A stretch of DNA of 64,000 nt, taken from Streptantibioticus parmotrematis (GTDB lineage Bacteria; Actinomycetota; Actinomycetes; Streptomycetales; Streptomycetaceae). The stretch lies in assembly GCF_019890615.1 (NCBI RefSeq), contig NZ_JAINVZ010000018.1:1-64000 (forward strand), in the 5' to 3' direction. This document shows, one piece after another, positions 17,738-26,600 of this stretch (positions are counted from its first letter, which is position 1; every line of letters begins with the position of its first letter). The translations under genes and the position numbers were made by a program. Below the pieces are notes generated by a model that worked only from the letters and a program-made list of their open reading frames with translations, was not told the origin of the DNA and made no database searches.

Positions 17738-17837
17738 CCTGACCTGCCTAGATCCAGGTCTCCAGCCACATGCGGTTCAGCCAGTCGTGGTACGGGATCG
17801 TCATGCCGGTGTAGATCGGGAAGAAGTAGATGAAGTT
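17738..17837. repeat. Right direct repeat of island (attR-like), intact pmt 3' end
   Basis: This copy contains the true end and TAG stop of the mannosyltransferase. It matches 12945-13044 at 97 of 100 positions, and similarity ends abruptly on the gene side after AGTT. Confidence 0.85.
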
Positions 17838-19469
17838 CCAGACGATCAGCAGCACCAGCGTGCCCGCGCCCACCGCGCCCCACATTCTGCGGCGTTCCGT
17901 CGCGCCGGACGGCCCCAGCGCCGCGCCCAGCATCTGGGCCACCGCCAGGCACAGGAACGGCACGAACACCACCGCGTAGAACAGGAAGATCGTGCGCTGC
18001 TGGTAGTTGAACCACGGCAGGTAGCCCGCCGCCACCCCGCACAGGACCGCGCCGGAGCGCCAGTCGCGGCGGAACGCCCAGCGGTAGAGCAGGTACAGCA
18101 GCGCGAAGCACGCCGCCCACCACAGCAGCGGCGTGCCCAGCGCCAGCACCTCGCGCGAACAGCCGCCGACCGCCGTGCACCCGTCCTGGCCGTACTTGGG
18201 CGACTCGTAGAAGTACGACACGGGCCGGCCCAGCACCAGCCAGCTCCACGGGTTGGACTGGTAGGTGTGCGGCTGCGTCAGGTGGATGTTGAACTCGTAG
18301 ACCTGGTACTCGTAGTGCCACAGGCTGCGCAGCGGCGCCGGGATCCACGACCAGGTGCCACCCCGGCCGTCCGCCCAGTGCCGGAAGTAGCCGTTGCCGG
18401 TGACGAACCAGCCGGTCCACGAGACCAGGTAGGTCACCACCGCCACCGGCACGATCGAGACGAACGCAGGCAGCGCGTCGCGGCGCAGCATCGCCCGGTA
18501 CGGGCGCGGCGCACCCGCCACCCGGCGCGCGGCGACGTCCCACAGCACCGCCATCACCCCGAACGCGGCGACGTACGGAAAACCGTTCCACTTCGTGGCG
18601 CAGGCCAGGCCCAGCAGCACACCGGCCGCCAGCCGCCACGGCCGCAGGCCCAGCTTCACCGCCGCCCCGGTCAGCGCGTCGGGCCGCGTCCCGTCGCCGG
18701 GCAGCGCGGCGGCCAGCCGGGCGCGTGCCTTGTCCCGGTCGATCAGCAACGCGCCGAACGCGGCCAGCACCCAGAACATCACGATGAGGTCCAGCAACGA
18801 GGTGCGGCTCATCACGAACTCCAGGCCGTCCACCGCCATCAGCCCGCCGGCCAGGCACCCCAGCGCGGTCGAACGCAGCAGCCGCCGCCCGATCCGGCAG
18901 AGCATCAGCACCGCCAGCGTGCCGAGCAGCGCGGTCATGAACCGCCAGCCGAACGGGTTGAGCCCGAACAGCCACTCGCCGAACCCGATGACCCACTTGC
19001 CCATCGGCGGATGCACCACGTACGACGGGTCCGCGCTGAGCGGGATCTTCTGCGGGTGCTGGAGGATCAGGGAGTTGGCGTTGTCCGGCCAGGTGCCCTC
19101 GTAGCCCAGGTGCCACAGCGCCCAAGCGTCCTTGGCGTAGTAGGTCTCGTCGAATATCACCGCGCGCGGGCTGCCCAGGTGCCAGAAGCGCAGCCCCCCG
19201 GCGAGCAGCGCGACGAGCAGCGGGCCGCCCCACCCGGACCAGCGGGCCAGCCGGGCGGCCGCGGCCGGGCCGAGGCCCAGCGTGCGCCACAGCTTCGTAC
19301 CGGGCTCGGGGAAGGGCGCCACCAGACGCTCACGGGTCGAGGCGTGCGGCCGCTCGACGTACCCGAAGCGGCTCAGCCGCCGTCCCCAGGCCGTCCGCGG
19401 CGCCACCTCATCCGGCGCGCCGGAAGCGGTCGAACCGTGCGCGGCGTCGGTCGCGGTCTCACTCGTCAC
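17748..19469 (-). CDS. pmt: Dolichyl-phosphate-mannose–protein mannosyltransferase
   Basis: 573 aa. About ten membrane helices; the first lumenal loop has VIFDETYYAKDAW with the essential Asp-Glu pair of GT-C enzymes of the PMT family. HPPMGKWVIGFGEWLFG follows, and the C-terminal four-helix region ends in the strongly conserved PIYTGMTIPYHDWLNRMW. It transfers mannose from polyprenyl-phosphate-mannose to Ser/Thr of exported proteins at the outer face of the membrane. In S. coelicolor the orthologue is needed for phiC31 infection through glycosylation of the phage receptor (established). The start is taken at the GTG at 19469 (VTSETATDAAHG). The 3' end is the integration point of the island. 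Confidence 0.93.
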   Translation of the reverse strand: MTSETATDAAHGSTASGAPDEVAPRTAWGRRLSRFGYVERPHASTRERLVAPFPEPGTKLWRTLGLGPAAAARLARWSGWGGPLLVALLAGGLRFWHLGSPRAVIFDETYYAKDAWALWHLGYEGTWPDNANSLILQHPQKIPLSADPSYVVHPPMGKWVIGFGEWLFGLNPFGWRFMTALLGTLAVLMLCRIGRRLLRSTALGCLAGGLMAVDGLEFVMSRTSLLDLIVMFWVLAAFGALLIDRDKARARLAAALPGDGTRPDALTGAAVKLGLRPWRLAAGVLLGLACATKWNGFPYVAAFGVMAVLWDVAARRVAGAPRPYRAMLRRDALPAFVSIVPVAVVTYLVSWTGWFVTGNGYFRHWADGRGGTWSWIPAPLRSLWHYEYQVYEFNIHLTQPHTYQSNPWSWLVLGRPVSYFYESPKYGQDGCTAVGGCSREVLALGTPLLWWAACFALLYLLYRWAFRRDWRSGAVLCGVAAGYLPWFNYQQRTIFLFYAVVFVPFLCLAVAQMLGAALGPSGATERRRMWGAVGAGTLVLLIVWNFIYFFPIYTGMTIPYHDWLNRMWLETWI

Positions 19470-19599
19470 CGGGCCATCGTAAGGAAGGGCCCGCGCGGAC
19501 GACCGAGGTGCGTCGGCTTCACAGGGCATTTTCAGGGGACGGCACCCATTTGTCCCGCCCTGGTCCGAGGGGACGTCCCGGGTCGGGGAGACTGGGCGG

Positions 19600-20442
19600 G
19601 TGACTGGAGTACTCGTACTGGCCGGAACCCCCATCGGCGACCCCGCCGACGCCCCGCCCCGCCTGTCCGCCGAACTGGCGGCGGCCGACATCGTCGCCGC
19701 CGAGGACACCCGGAGGCTGCGGCGCCTCGCGGCGACCCTGGAGGTGACGCCCACCGGCCGGATCGTCTCGTACTTCGAGGGCAACGAGACCGCCCGCACC
19801 CCGGAACTCGTCGAGGCGCTGGCGGGCGGCGCGCGGGTGCTGCTGGTCACCGACGCGGGCATGCCGTCGGTCTCCGACCCGGGCTACCGGCTGGTGGCCG
19901 CCTGCGTGGAACGCGACATCACGGTCACCGCCGTGCCGGGCCCCTCGGCGGTGCTGACGGCGCTGGCGCTGTCCGGGCTGCCGGTGGACCGCTTCTGCTT
20001 CGAGGGCTTCCTGCCGCGCAAGCAGGGCGAACGCCTCTCCCGGTTGCGCGAGGTCGCCACCGACCGCCGCACCCTCGTCTACTTCGAGTCCACCCACCGC
20101 ATCGCCGAGGCGCTCGCCGCGATGGCCGAGGTCTTCGGACCGGAGCGCAGGGCGGCGGTGTGCCGGGAGCTGACCAAGACGTACGAGGAGGTCAGGCGCG
20201 GCCCGCTCGCCGAACTGGCGGAGTGGTCACGCGACGGCGTACGCGGCGAGATCACGGTCGTCGTCGAGGGAGCGGGCGAGCCGGCCCCGGAGGAACTGGA
20301 CGACGCGGAGCTGGCCCGCAGGGTCGCCGTCAGGGAGTCCGCGGGCGAGGCCCGCAAGGCGGCCATCGCGAGCGTGGCGGGGGAGGCGGGGGTCCCGAAG
20401 CGGCGGGTCTTCGACGCGGTGGTGGCGGCGAAGCGGGCTTGA
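19600..20442 (+). CDS. rsmI: 16S rRNA (cytidine-1402-2'-O)-methyltransferase RsmI
   Basis: 280 aa. LVLAGTPIGDPADAPPR, the AEDTRRLRRL block, VTDAGMPSVSDPG and VPGPSAVLTALALSGLP are the conserved SAM-binding blocks of the tetrapyrrole-methylase fold RsmI family. It methylates the ribose of C1402 in the decoding centre of 16S rRNA. The GTG at 19600 gives the standard length. It is divergent from pmt across 130 bp. A MITE-like repeat begins 26 bp after its stop. Confidence 0.96.
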   Translation: MTGVLVLAGTPIGDPADAPPRLSAELAAADIVAAEDTRRLRRLAATLEVTPTGRIVSYFEGNETARTPELVEALAGGARVLLVTDAGMPSVSDPGYRLVAACVERDITVTAVPGPSAVLTALALSGLPVDRFCFEGFLPRKQGERLSRLREVATDRRTLVYFESTHRIAEALAAMAEVFGPERRAAVCRELTKTYEEVRRGPLAELAEWSRDGVRGEITVVVEGAGEPAPEELDDAELARRVAVRESAGEARKAAIASVAGEAGVPKRRVFDAVVAAKRA

Positions 20443-20468
20443 TCTGTTTGTCGTGGCGTTGGGCCTTG

Positions 20469-20908
20469 TTTGCGGAGTGTTACGTCTGCGCCGCTGCGCG
20501 GCGGCCTGCTGGGCGGAGTGTTACGTCTGCGCCGCTTCGCGGCTTGAGGGGGCGGAAGGGCGGGGGGCTAGCGCGCTGCGCGCTGCGCGCTGCGCTGAGG
20601 GCCGTCCGCTGCGCGACCGGCAGGTAGTCCTGGGAAACGTTTGTCACCCCGTTGCCGGTGACAAGCTTTTCCGGCATGCCTGGTTGACGAAAACCCTTGT
20701 CACCGACAACGGGGTGACAACCAATCCGCAGACCAGGAACCCGCGACCCCAGTCAGACCGAGCCGGGCGCGAAGCGAACGGCCATCGAGCGGGGGCGCGC
20801 AGCGCTGGAGCCCCTCCCCTCCTGCCCCTCAAGCTGCGAAGCAGCGCAGACGTAACACTCCGCCCCAACGGGCCGCCGCGCAGCGGCGCAGACGTAACAC
20901 TCCGCAAA
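20469..20908 (+). mobile_element. MITE-like repeat, copy A
   Basis: 440 bp bounded by inverted ends TTTGCGGAGTGTTACGTC and its complement, each followed inward by a second copy of the end motif. The centre holds two opposed hairpins of form TTGTCACC-N8-GGTGACAA. No credible gene is encoded. A near-identical element lies in reverse orientation at 59606-60003. Confidence 0.85.
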
Positions 20909-21139
20909 TAGACCCCGCTACGACACCTCCACGCCCCTGACCTGCATCGACCCCCGTTCCACAAAGACCGGTAAAGGCATACGGTGGAACTTCGGGGAGA
21001 AATAAAGACCCAGACCACAAAACCCCCAAATCTGGCTCAAGACGAGACCACCCCTGCTGCGTCGCGCCGGAATGAGGCGTTCGCTGGTAGGTGGGAAGTC
21101 CCGCTCCGGACACCCGTCCGGAGGGCACCAGGAGCTGCG
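20909..21139. promoter_or_regulatory. Leader region before zinc-ribbon protein
   Basis: About 230 bp between the repeat and the next gene. It includes an A-rich stretch (GGGAGAAATAAAGACC) that is unusual for this genome and may mark the promoter. AGGAG at about 21130 is the ribosome site. Confidence 0.4.
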
Positions 21140-21634
21140 ATGAGCGAGACCGTCGGCACCCCGTACCAGTCCACCACCGGCCCGGACAGCGAGACCGTCC
21201 ACGAGGCGTACTCGTTCGCCTGCATGAACTGCGGCGCCGGCTGGGAGGAGTCGTACGACATAGCGCACCACACCGATGAGCACGGCCACCTCTCCGTCGT
21301 CTACTACACCGCCGGGCACCAGCGCGTCCCCTCGCCGCTGACCCGGCCGAACTGCACGAACTGCGGTGGCCACCTCGTACGGATCATGCGCTCCGGCCGC
21401 GTCTCCAGCGCCCGGTGGGAGCACAGCGCCCACTCCTCGCCCCCGCCGCGCGGCCACAGCTCGGCGGCCGTGCCGATCCTGATGGCCGACCGTGACGAGG
21501 GCGACGAGGACGGCTCCTCGTCGACGACGGCCAGGGAACCGAAGGCCCGGCACGAGCACCACTGGCTCGCCGACCTGCTGGCCTTCCTCCACCTCGGGCA
21601 CCGTGAGGGCGACGAGCACCACCGCGCCGCCTGA
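21140..21634 (+). CDS. Zinc-ribbon protein, unknown function
   Basis: 164 aa with AGGAG 6 bp before the ATG. Two cysteine pairs, CMNC (near residue 30) and CTNC (near 80), about 45 residues apart, form a probable zinc ribbon. The rest is polar, with a His-rich tail (RHEHHWLADLLAFLHLGHRE). No enzyme motif is visible. It precedes tatD by 52 bp and is probably Streptomyces-specific. Confidence 0.82.
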   Translation: MSETVGTPYQSTTGPDSETVHEAYSFACMNCGAGWEESYDIAHHTDEHGHLSVVYYTAGHQRVPSPLTRPNCTNCGGHLVRIMRSGRVSSARWEHSAHSSPPPRGHSSAAVPILMADRDEGDEDGSSSTTAREPKARHEHHWLADLLAFLHLGHREGDEHHRAA

Positions 21635-21686
21635 CCCGGGCGCCCACCCCGGCAGGGCCGGCCTCGGGTTCGTAGACTGACCGACC

Positions 21687-22577
21687 ATGGCGGCAACTCG
21701 ATCCTCCGTACCGGACAAGAACGCGGCACCGCCGCTCCCCGAGCCGTTGGCCGTGCCGGTGGCGGACTCGCACACCCACCTCGACATGCAGGCCGGAACG
21801 GTCGACGAGGCGCTGGCCAAGGCCGCCTCCGTCGGGGTGACGGCCGTCGTGCAGGTGGGGTGCGACCTCGGCGGATCGCGCTGGGCCGCCGAGACCGCGG
21901 AGCGGTACGAGAACGTCCACGCCGCCGTCGCCCTGCACCCCAACGAGGCTCCCCGGATCGTCCATGGGGACCCTGACGGCTGGTCGCGGCAGGGCGCGCG
22001 GCAGGCCGGAGGGATGGCGGCGCTGGACGCCGCGCTGGAGCAGATCGCCGCACTCGCCGCATTGCCGCAGGTCAGGGGCGTGGGCGAGACCGGGCTCGAC
22101 TACTTCCGCACCGGCGAGGAAGGCGTCGAGGCGCAGACGTACTCCTTCCGTCGGCACATCGAGATCGCCAAGCGGTACGACAAGGCGCTGGTCATCCACG
22201 ACCGTGACGCGCACGACGACGTGCTGCGGGTCCTGGCCGAGGAGGGCTCGCCGCGCACCGTGGTCTTCCACTGCTACTCGGGGGACGCGGCGATGGCCAA
22301 GGTGTGCGCGGACGCCGGGTACCACATGTCGTTCGCGGGCAACGTCACGTTCAAGAACGCCCAGCCGCTGCGGGACGCCCTCGCCGTCGCACCGGCCGAG
22401 TTGCTGCTGGTCGAGACCGACGCGCCGTTCCTGACGCCCGCGCCGTACCGGGGGCGGCCCAACGCGCCGTACCTGATCCCGCTCACCCTGCGGGCGATGG
22501 CGCAGGTCAAGGGCGTGGACGAGGACACCCTCGCGGCGGCGGTCGCGGCCAACACCGCTCGCGTCTTCGGGTACTGA
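21687..22577 (+). CDS. tatD: TatD-family metal-dependent DNase/hydrolase
   Basis: 296 aa. All metal ligands of the TatD amidohydrolase fold are seen: HTH (SHTHLD), Glu in [10 protein letters not shown], His in [10 protein letters not shown], His in VFHCYSGD and Asp in ETDAPFL. Family members are 3'-5' exonucleases or D-aminoacyl hydrolases. Only 31 bp separate it from ksgA. In many actinobacteria a resuscitation-promoting factor gene (rpfB) sits at this point, but none is present here. Confidence 0.93.
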   Translation: MAATRSSVPDKNAAPPLPEPLAVPVADSHTHLDMQAGTVDEALAKAASVGVTAVVQVGCDLGGSRWAAETAERYENVHAAVALHPNEAPRIVHGDPDGWSRQGARQAGGMAALDAALEQIAALAALPQVRGVGETGLDYFRTGEEGVEAQTYSFRRHIEIAKRYDKALVIHDRDAHDDVLRVLAEEGSPRTVVFHCYSGDAAMAKVCADAGYHMSFAGNVTFKNAQPLRDALAVAPAELLLVETDAPFLTPAPYRGRPNAPYLIPLTLRAMAQVKGVDEDTLAAAVAANTARVFGY

Positions 22578-22608
22578 GGCGCGGCGGGCGGCACGTAGGC
22601 TTGAGCGC

Positions 22609-23499
22609 GTGAGCAGCACCTCCTCCACCGCATCCGGCGCCACCGAATCGGGACCGCTCCTGGGCCCCGCCGACATCCGCGAACTCGCGGCGGCGCTCGG
22701 CGTACGCCCGACCAAGCAGTTCGGCCAGAACTTCGTGATCGACGCCAACACCGTGCGGCGCATCGTGCGCACCGCCGAGGTGCGGCCCGACGACGTGGTG
22801 GTGGAGGTCGGGCCGGGGCTCGGGTCGCTGACGCTGGCGCTGCTGGAGACCGCCGACCGGATGGTCGCCGTGGAGATCGACCCGGTCCTCGCCGGCGCGC
22901 TGCCCACCACCGTGCGCGCCAGGATGCCGGAGCGCGCCGACCGCTTCTCGCTGGTGCACTCCGACGCGATGAAGGTCACCGAGCTGCCGGGCCCGGCCCC
23001 CACCGCGATGGTCGCCAACCTCCCGTACAACGTGGCCGTGCCGGTGCTGCTGCACATGCTGGCGACGTTCCCCAGCATCGAACGCACTCTGGTCATGGTG
23101 CAGTCGGAGGTCGCGGACCGGCTGGCGGCGGCGCCCGGCTCCAAGGTCTACGGCGTGCCGTCGGTCAAGGCCGCCTGGTACGCGCAGGTCAAGCGGGCGG
23201 GCGCGATCGGCCGCAACGTCTTCTGGCCCGCGCCCAACGTGGACTCCGGCCTGGTCTCCCTGGTGCGCCGGGCCGAGCCGCCGCAGACCACCGCGAGCCG
23301 CGAGGAGGTCTTCGCGGTCGTCGACGCCGCCTTCGCCCAGCGCCGCAAGACGCTGCGGGCGGCACTGGCCGGGTGGGCCGGGTCGGCGGCGGCCGCCGAG
23401 ACCGCCCTGGTCGCGGCGGGCGTCTCGCCGCAGGCCCGGGGGGAGGCGCTGACCGTCACCGAGTTCGCCCGCATCGCCGAGAACCGCCCGGCCCGCTGA
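22609..23499 (+). CDS. rsmA: 16S rRNA dimethyladenosine transferase RsmA/KsgA
   Basis: 296 aa from [13 protein letters not shown], the SAM motif [12 protein letters not shown], the NLPY motif ([11 protein letters not shown], which contacts the target adenines) and FFPxPNVDS-like [12 protein letters not shown] identify KsgA. It dimethylates two adjacent adenines near the 3' end of 16S rRNA in a late step of 30S assembly. It lies 55 bp before ispE, the usual actinobacterial order. Confidence 0.97.
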   Translation: MSSTSSTASGATESGPLLGPADIRELAAALGVRPTKQFGQNFVIDANTVRRIVRTAEVRPDDVVVEVGPGLGSLTLALLETADRMVAVEIDPVLAGALPTTVRARMPERADRFSLVHSDAMKVTELPGPAPTAMVANLPYNVAVPVLLHMLATFPSIERTLVMVQSEVADRLAAAPGSKVYGVPSVKAAWYAQVKRAGAIGRNVFWPAPNVDSGLVSLVRRAEPPQTTASREEVFAVVDAAFAQRRKTLRAALAGWAGSAAAAETALVAAGVSPQARGEALTVTEFARIAENRPAR

Positions 23500-23554
23500 G
23501 CCGCACCCCCGCCCGGGGAGCCACACCCCCGTACCGTCCGAGGAGCCACCCGCC

Positions 23555-24481
23555 GTGACCGCCGCCCCCGTCACCGTCCGCGTGCCCGCCAAGGTCAACG
23601 TGCAGCTCGCCGTGGGCGGACTGCGCCCGGACGGGTTCCACGACCTGGCCAACGTGTTCCTCGCCGTCGGCCTGTACGACGAGATCACCGCGACCCCGTC
23701 CGACCGGCTGCGCATCACCGTCTCCGGTCCCGACGCCCACCAGGTGCCGCTGGACGAGAGCAACCTCGCCGCCCGCGCCGCGCTCGCGCTGGCCGCCCGG
23801 CACGGCGTCGAACCCCGCGTCCACCTGCACATCGCCAAGGACATCCCCGTCGCGGGCGGCATGGCGGGCGGCAGCGCGGACGGCGCGGGCGCGCTGCTGG
23901 CCTGCGACACGCTGTGGGAGACCGGGGCGACGCGCGACGAATTGCTCGCGATCTGCGCCGAGTTGGGCAGCGACGTGCCGTTCAGCCTGGTCGGCGGCGC
24001 CGCACTCGGCCGCGGAAGGGGCGAGCTGCTGGAGCCGCTGGAGACCGGCGGCGTCCTCCACTGGGTCTTCGCCGTCGCCGACGGCGGACTGTCCACCCCG
24101 GCCGTCTACCGCGAGTGCGACCGGCTGCGGGAAGCCGCCGGCACCGGTTCGTCGGCGGCCGACGTGCCCGAGCCCGCGCCCTCCGGCGACCTGCTGCGCG
24201 CGCTGCGCACCGGTGACCCCGGCGCGCTCGCCGCCGTCCTCGCCAACGATCTGCAGCCCGCCGCCGTCTCGCTGCGGCCCTCGCTGACGGAGACCCTGCG
24301 GGCCGGGAGCGAGGGCGGCGCGCTGGCCGCGCTGGTCTCCGGCTCCGGGCCCACCTGCGCGTTCCTCGCCAAGGACCCCGAGGCCGCGGAAGGCGTCGCC
24401 GAAGCCCTGCTGCGGTCCGCCACCTGCCGCGCGGTACGGGTGACCTCCGGCCCGGTGCCGGGGGCGACCGTGCTGCGCTAG
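23555..24481 (+). CDS. ispE: 4-diphosphocytidyl-2-C-methyl-D-erythritol kinase
   Basis: 308 aa from GTG. VRVPAKVNVQLAVGGLRPDGFH at the N terminus (the Lys/Asn substrate site), the GHMP glycine-rich ATP loop PVAGGMAGGSADGAG and LGSDVPFSLVGG, with LVSGSGPT near the C terminus, are diagnostic. It phosphorylates CDP-methylerythritol in the MEP isoprenoid pathway. It follows ksgA and precedes the ABC-F gene by 117 bp. Confidence 0.96.
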   Translation: MTAAPVTVRVPAKVNVQLAVGGLRPDGFHDLANVFLAVGLYDEITATPSDRLRITVSGPDAHQVPLDESNLAARAALALAARHGVEPRVHLHIAKDIPVAGGMAGGSADGAGALLACDTLWETGATRDELLAICAELGSDVPFSLVGGAALGRGRGELLEPLETGGVLHWVFAVADGGLSTPAVYRECDRLREAAGTGSSAADVPEPAPSGDLLRALRTGDPGALAAVLANDLQPAAVSLRPSLTETLRAGSEGGALAALVSGSGPTCAFLAKDPEAAEGVAEALLRSATCRAVRVTSGPVPGATVLR

Positions 24482-24552
24482 CGGGCGCGGACCGGGGCCC
24501 GTCGCGCGGCGACTACGCTGGGAGTTCGCCCCGGCCCGCGCCGCGTGGCCCC

Positions 24553-24591
24553 TCGATCACCACGTCGATCACGTCGATCACATCGATCATG
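24553..24591 (+). repeat. Short tandem repeat in the ABC-F leader
   Basis: Four copies of TCGATCAC-like units (starts at 24553, 24565, 24574 and 24583), mostly 9 bp apart, end exactly at the ribosome site GGAG. The run could form slip structures or be an operator array. Confidence 0.75.
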
Positions 24592-24598
24592 GAGTGAA

Positions 24599-26401
24599 AT
24601 GGCCGTCAACCTCGTCAACGCCGAGTCCATCGGCAAGGTCTACGGCACCCGTACCCTGCTCGACGGCATCTCCCTCGGTGTCTCGGAAGGCGACCGCATC
24701 GGCGTCGTCGGCCGCAACGGCGACGGCAAGACCACCCTCATCCGCGTCCTCGCCAAGCTGGAGGCCCCGGACACCGGACGCGTCACCCACGTCGGCGACC
24801 TGCGGTACGGCGTGCTGGCGCAGGGCGACTCGCTCGACCCGGCCGCCACCATCCGGCACGAGGTGGTCGGCGACCGCGCCGACCACGAGTGGGCGGGCGA
24901 CGCCAAGGTCCGCGACGTGCTGACCGGCCTGTTCGGCGGGCTCGACCTGCCCGGCTTCGACCAGGGCCTGGACACCGTCATCGGCCCGCTGTCCGGCGGC
25001 GAACGACGCCGCATCGCGCTCGCCAAGCTGCTCATCGCCGAACAGGACCTGCTGGTCCTGGACGAGCCCACCAACCACCTCGACGTCGAGGGCATCGCCT
25101 GGCTCGCCGCGCACCTGAAGGCCCGGCGTTCCGCGCTGGTCTGCGTCACCCACGACCGCTGGTTCCTCGACCAGGTCTGCACCCGCATGTGGGACGTGCA
25201 GCGCGCCGAGGTCTACGAGTACGAAGGCGGCTACTCCGACTACGTCTTCGCCCGGGCCGAACGCGAACGCCGCGCCGCCACCGAGGAGACCAAGCGGCAG
25301 AACCTCGCCCGCAAGGAACTCGCCTGGCTGCGCCGCGGCGCCCCGGCCCGTACCTCCAAGCCCCGCTTCCGCATCGAGGCCGCCAACGAGCTGATCGCCG
25401 ACGTGCCGCCGCCGCGCGACACCGCCGAGCTGATGAAGTTCGCCAACTCCCGCCTGGGCAAGACCGTCTTCGACCTGGAGGACGTGACGATCACCGCCGG
25501 GCCGAAGGTGCTGCTGCGCCACCTGAGCTGGCAGTTGGGCCCCGGCGAGCGCGTCGGCGTGCTCGGCGTCAACGGCGCGGGCAAGACCTCGTTGCTGCGG
25601 GCGCTCGCGGAGGCCGCTCGCACCGGAGGCGAACAGCAGCCGGAGGCGGGCCGCGTCGTCGTCGGCAAGACCGTCAAGCTCGCCTACCTCTCCCAGGAGG
25701 TCGCCGAACTCGACCCCACCTGGCGGGTGCTGGAGTCGGTGGAACAGGTACGGCAGCGCGTCGACCTGGGCAAGGGGCGCGAGATGACCGCCTCGCAGCT
25801 GTGCGAACGGTTCGGCTTCGCCAAGGAGAAGCAGTGGACGCCGGTCGGCGACCTGTCCGGCGGTGAGCGCAGGCGACTGCAGATCCTGCGGCTGCTGATG
25901 GACGAGCCCAACGTGCTCTTCCTCGACGAGCCCACCAACGACCTCGACATCGAGACCCTGACCCAGCTGGAGGACCTGCTCGACGGCTGGCCCGGCTCGA
26001 TGGTCGTCATCAGCCACGACCGCTACTTCATCGAGCGCACCACCGACCGCGTCTTCGCCCTCCTCGGCGACCAGACGCTGCGGATGCTGCCGCGCGGTGT
26101 GGACGAGTACCTGGAGCGCCGCCAGGCCGCGATCGAGGCGGCGCCCAAGCCGCAGGCGGTGGCCGCGGCGACCGAGCGGCCCAAGTCGTCGGCGGCCGAC
26201 CAGCGCGCCGCGCAGAAGGAACTCCAGCGCATCGAAAGGCAGTTGGACCGCATCGGTGAGAAGGAGGCGAAGCTGCACGCCCGCATCGCCGACAACCCCA
26301 CCGACTTCGAGGCGGTCGCGGGGCTCGACGCCGAGCTGCGCGGGCTGCGTGACGAGCGCGAGGACCTGGAGACGCGGTGGCTGGAGCTGGCCGAGGACTG
26401 A
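24599..26401 (+). CDS. ABC-F ATP-binding protein (Uup-like)
   Basis: 600 aa with two ABC domains and no membrane part. The Walker A motifs are GRNGDGKTT (near residue 40) and GVNGAGKTS (near 325). The signatures LSGGERRR occur twice, with LDEPTNHLD and LDEPTNDLD Walker B blocks. A charged interdomain linker follows the first domain (RERRAATEETKRQNLARKEL) and a C-terminal coiled coil of Uup type (RIERQLDRIGEKEAKLHARI) ends the protein. Such proteins act on ribosomes, in translation quality control or antibiotic protection, or on branched DNA (Uup). The housekeeping position argues for a general role. Confidence 0.93.
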   Translation: MAVNLVNAESIGKVYGTRTLLDGISLGVSEGDRIGVVGRNGDGKTTLIRVLAKLEAPDTGRVTHVGDLRYGVLAQGDSLDPAATIRHEVVGDRADHEWAGDAKVRDVLTGLFGGLDLPGFDQGLDTVIGPLSGGERRRIALAKLLIAEQDLLVLDEPTNHLDVEGIAWLAAHLKARRSALVCVTHDRWFLDQVCTRMWDVQRAEVYEYEGGYSDYVFARAERERRAATEETKRQNLARKELAWLRRGAPARTSKPRFRIEAANELIADVPPPRDTAELMKFANSRLGKTVFDLEDVTITAGPKVLLRHLSWQLGPGERVGVLGVNGAGKTSLLRALAEAARTGGEQQPEAGRVVVGKTVKLAYLSQEVAELDPTWRVLESVEQVRQRVDLGKGREMTASQLCERFGFAKEKQWTPVGDLSGGERRRLQILRLLMDEPNVLFLDEPTNDLDIETLTQLEDLLDGWPGSMVVISHDRYFIERTTDRVFALLGDQTLRMLPRGVDEYLERRQAAIEAAPKPQAVAAATERPKSSAADQRAAQKELQRIERQLDRIGEKEAKLHARIADNPTDFEAVAGLDAELRGLRDEREDLETRWLELAED

Positions 26402-26600
26402 CCCGCGGCGGCCCGCGCCGACGGCGTACGCGGACGGCGGTAGCGCTCGCGTAACGGTCGGGTCGCGGGCCGGTCTCACCCCCCGGAGCGGGGCGGACCG
26501 GCCCCTTCCGCCGTACGGGGGCGGTGATACAAAGAGTTCCGTTTGGCGCCGGAGGTTCCCGGCGCGCCACGGAATTCTAGGATCACACGGGGGATCGCAG

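Larger units (their letters stand above)
12945..17837. mobile_element. Integrated genomic island bounded by pmt-derived direct repeats
   Basis: The span lies between two 97%-identical 100-bp direct repeats of the pmt 3' end. It contains a truncated tyrosine recombinase, two small genes of foreign look, a three-gene minus-strand operon and stretches without recognisable genes. By eye, G+C is lower than in the flanks, most clearly at 13480-14600. The flanking genes (DHFR-like/PBP and pmt/rsmI) belong to the conserved backbone. It looks like an old, immobilised integrative element, since the integrase is broken and no replication or transfer gene is seen. Confidence 0.78.

Noticed and set aside
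20453..20911. Small 'proteins' within the MITE-like repeat (including the similar one at 59580-59954)
   Set aside because: The same peptide fragments (LVTDNGVTT, VTGNGVT) recur because the DNA repeats. They lack ribosome sites and follow the hairpins, so they are not genes.
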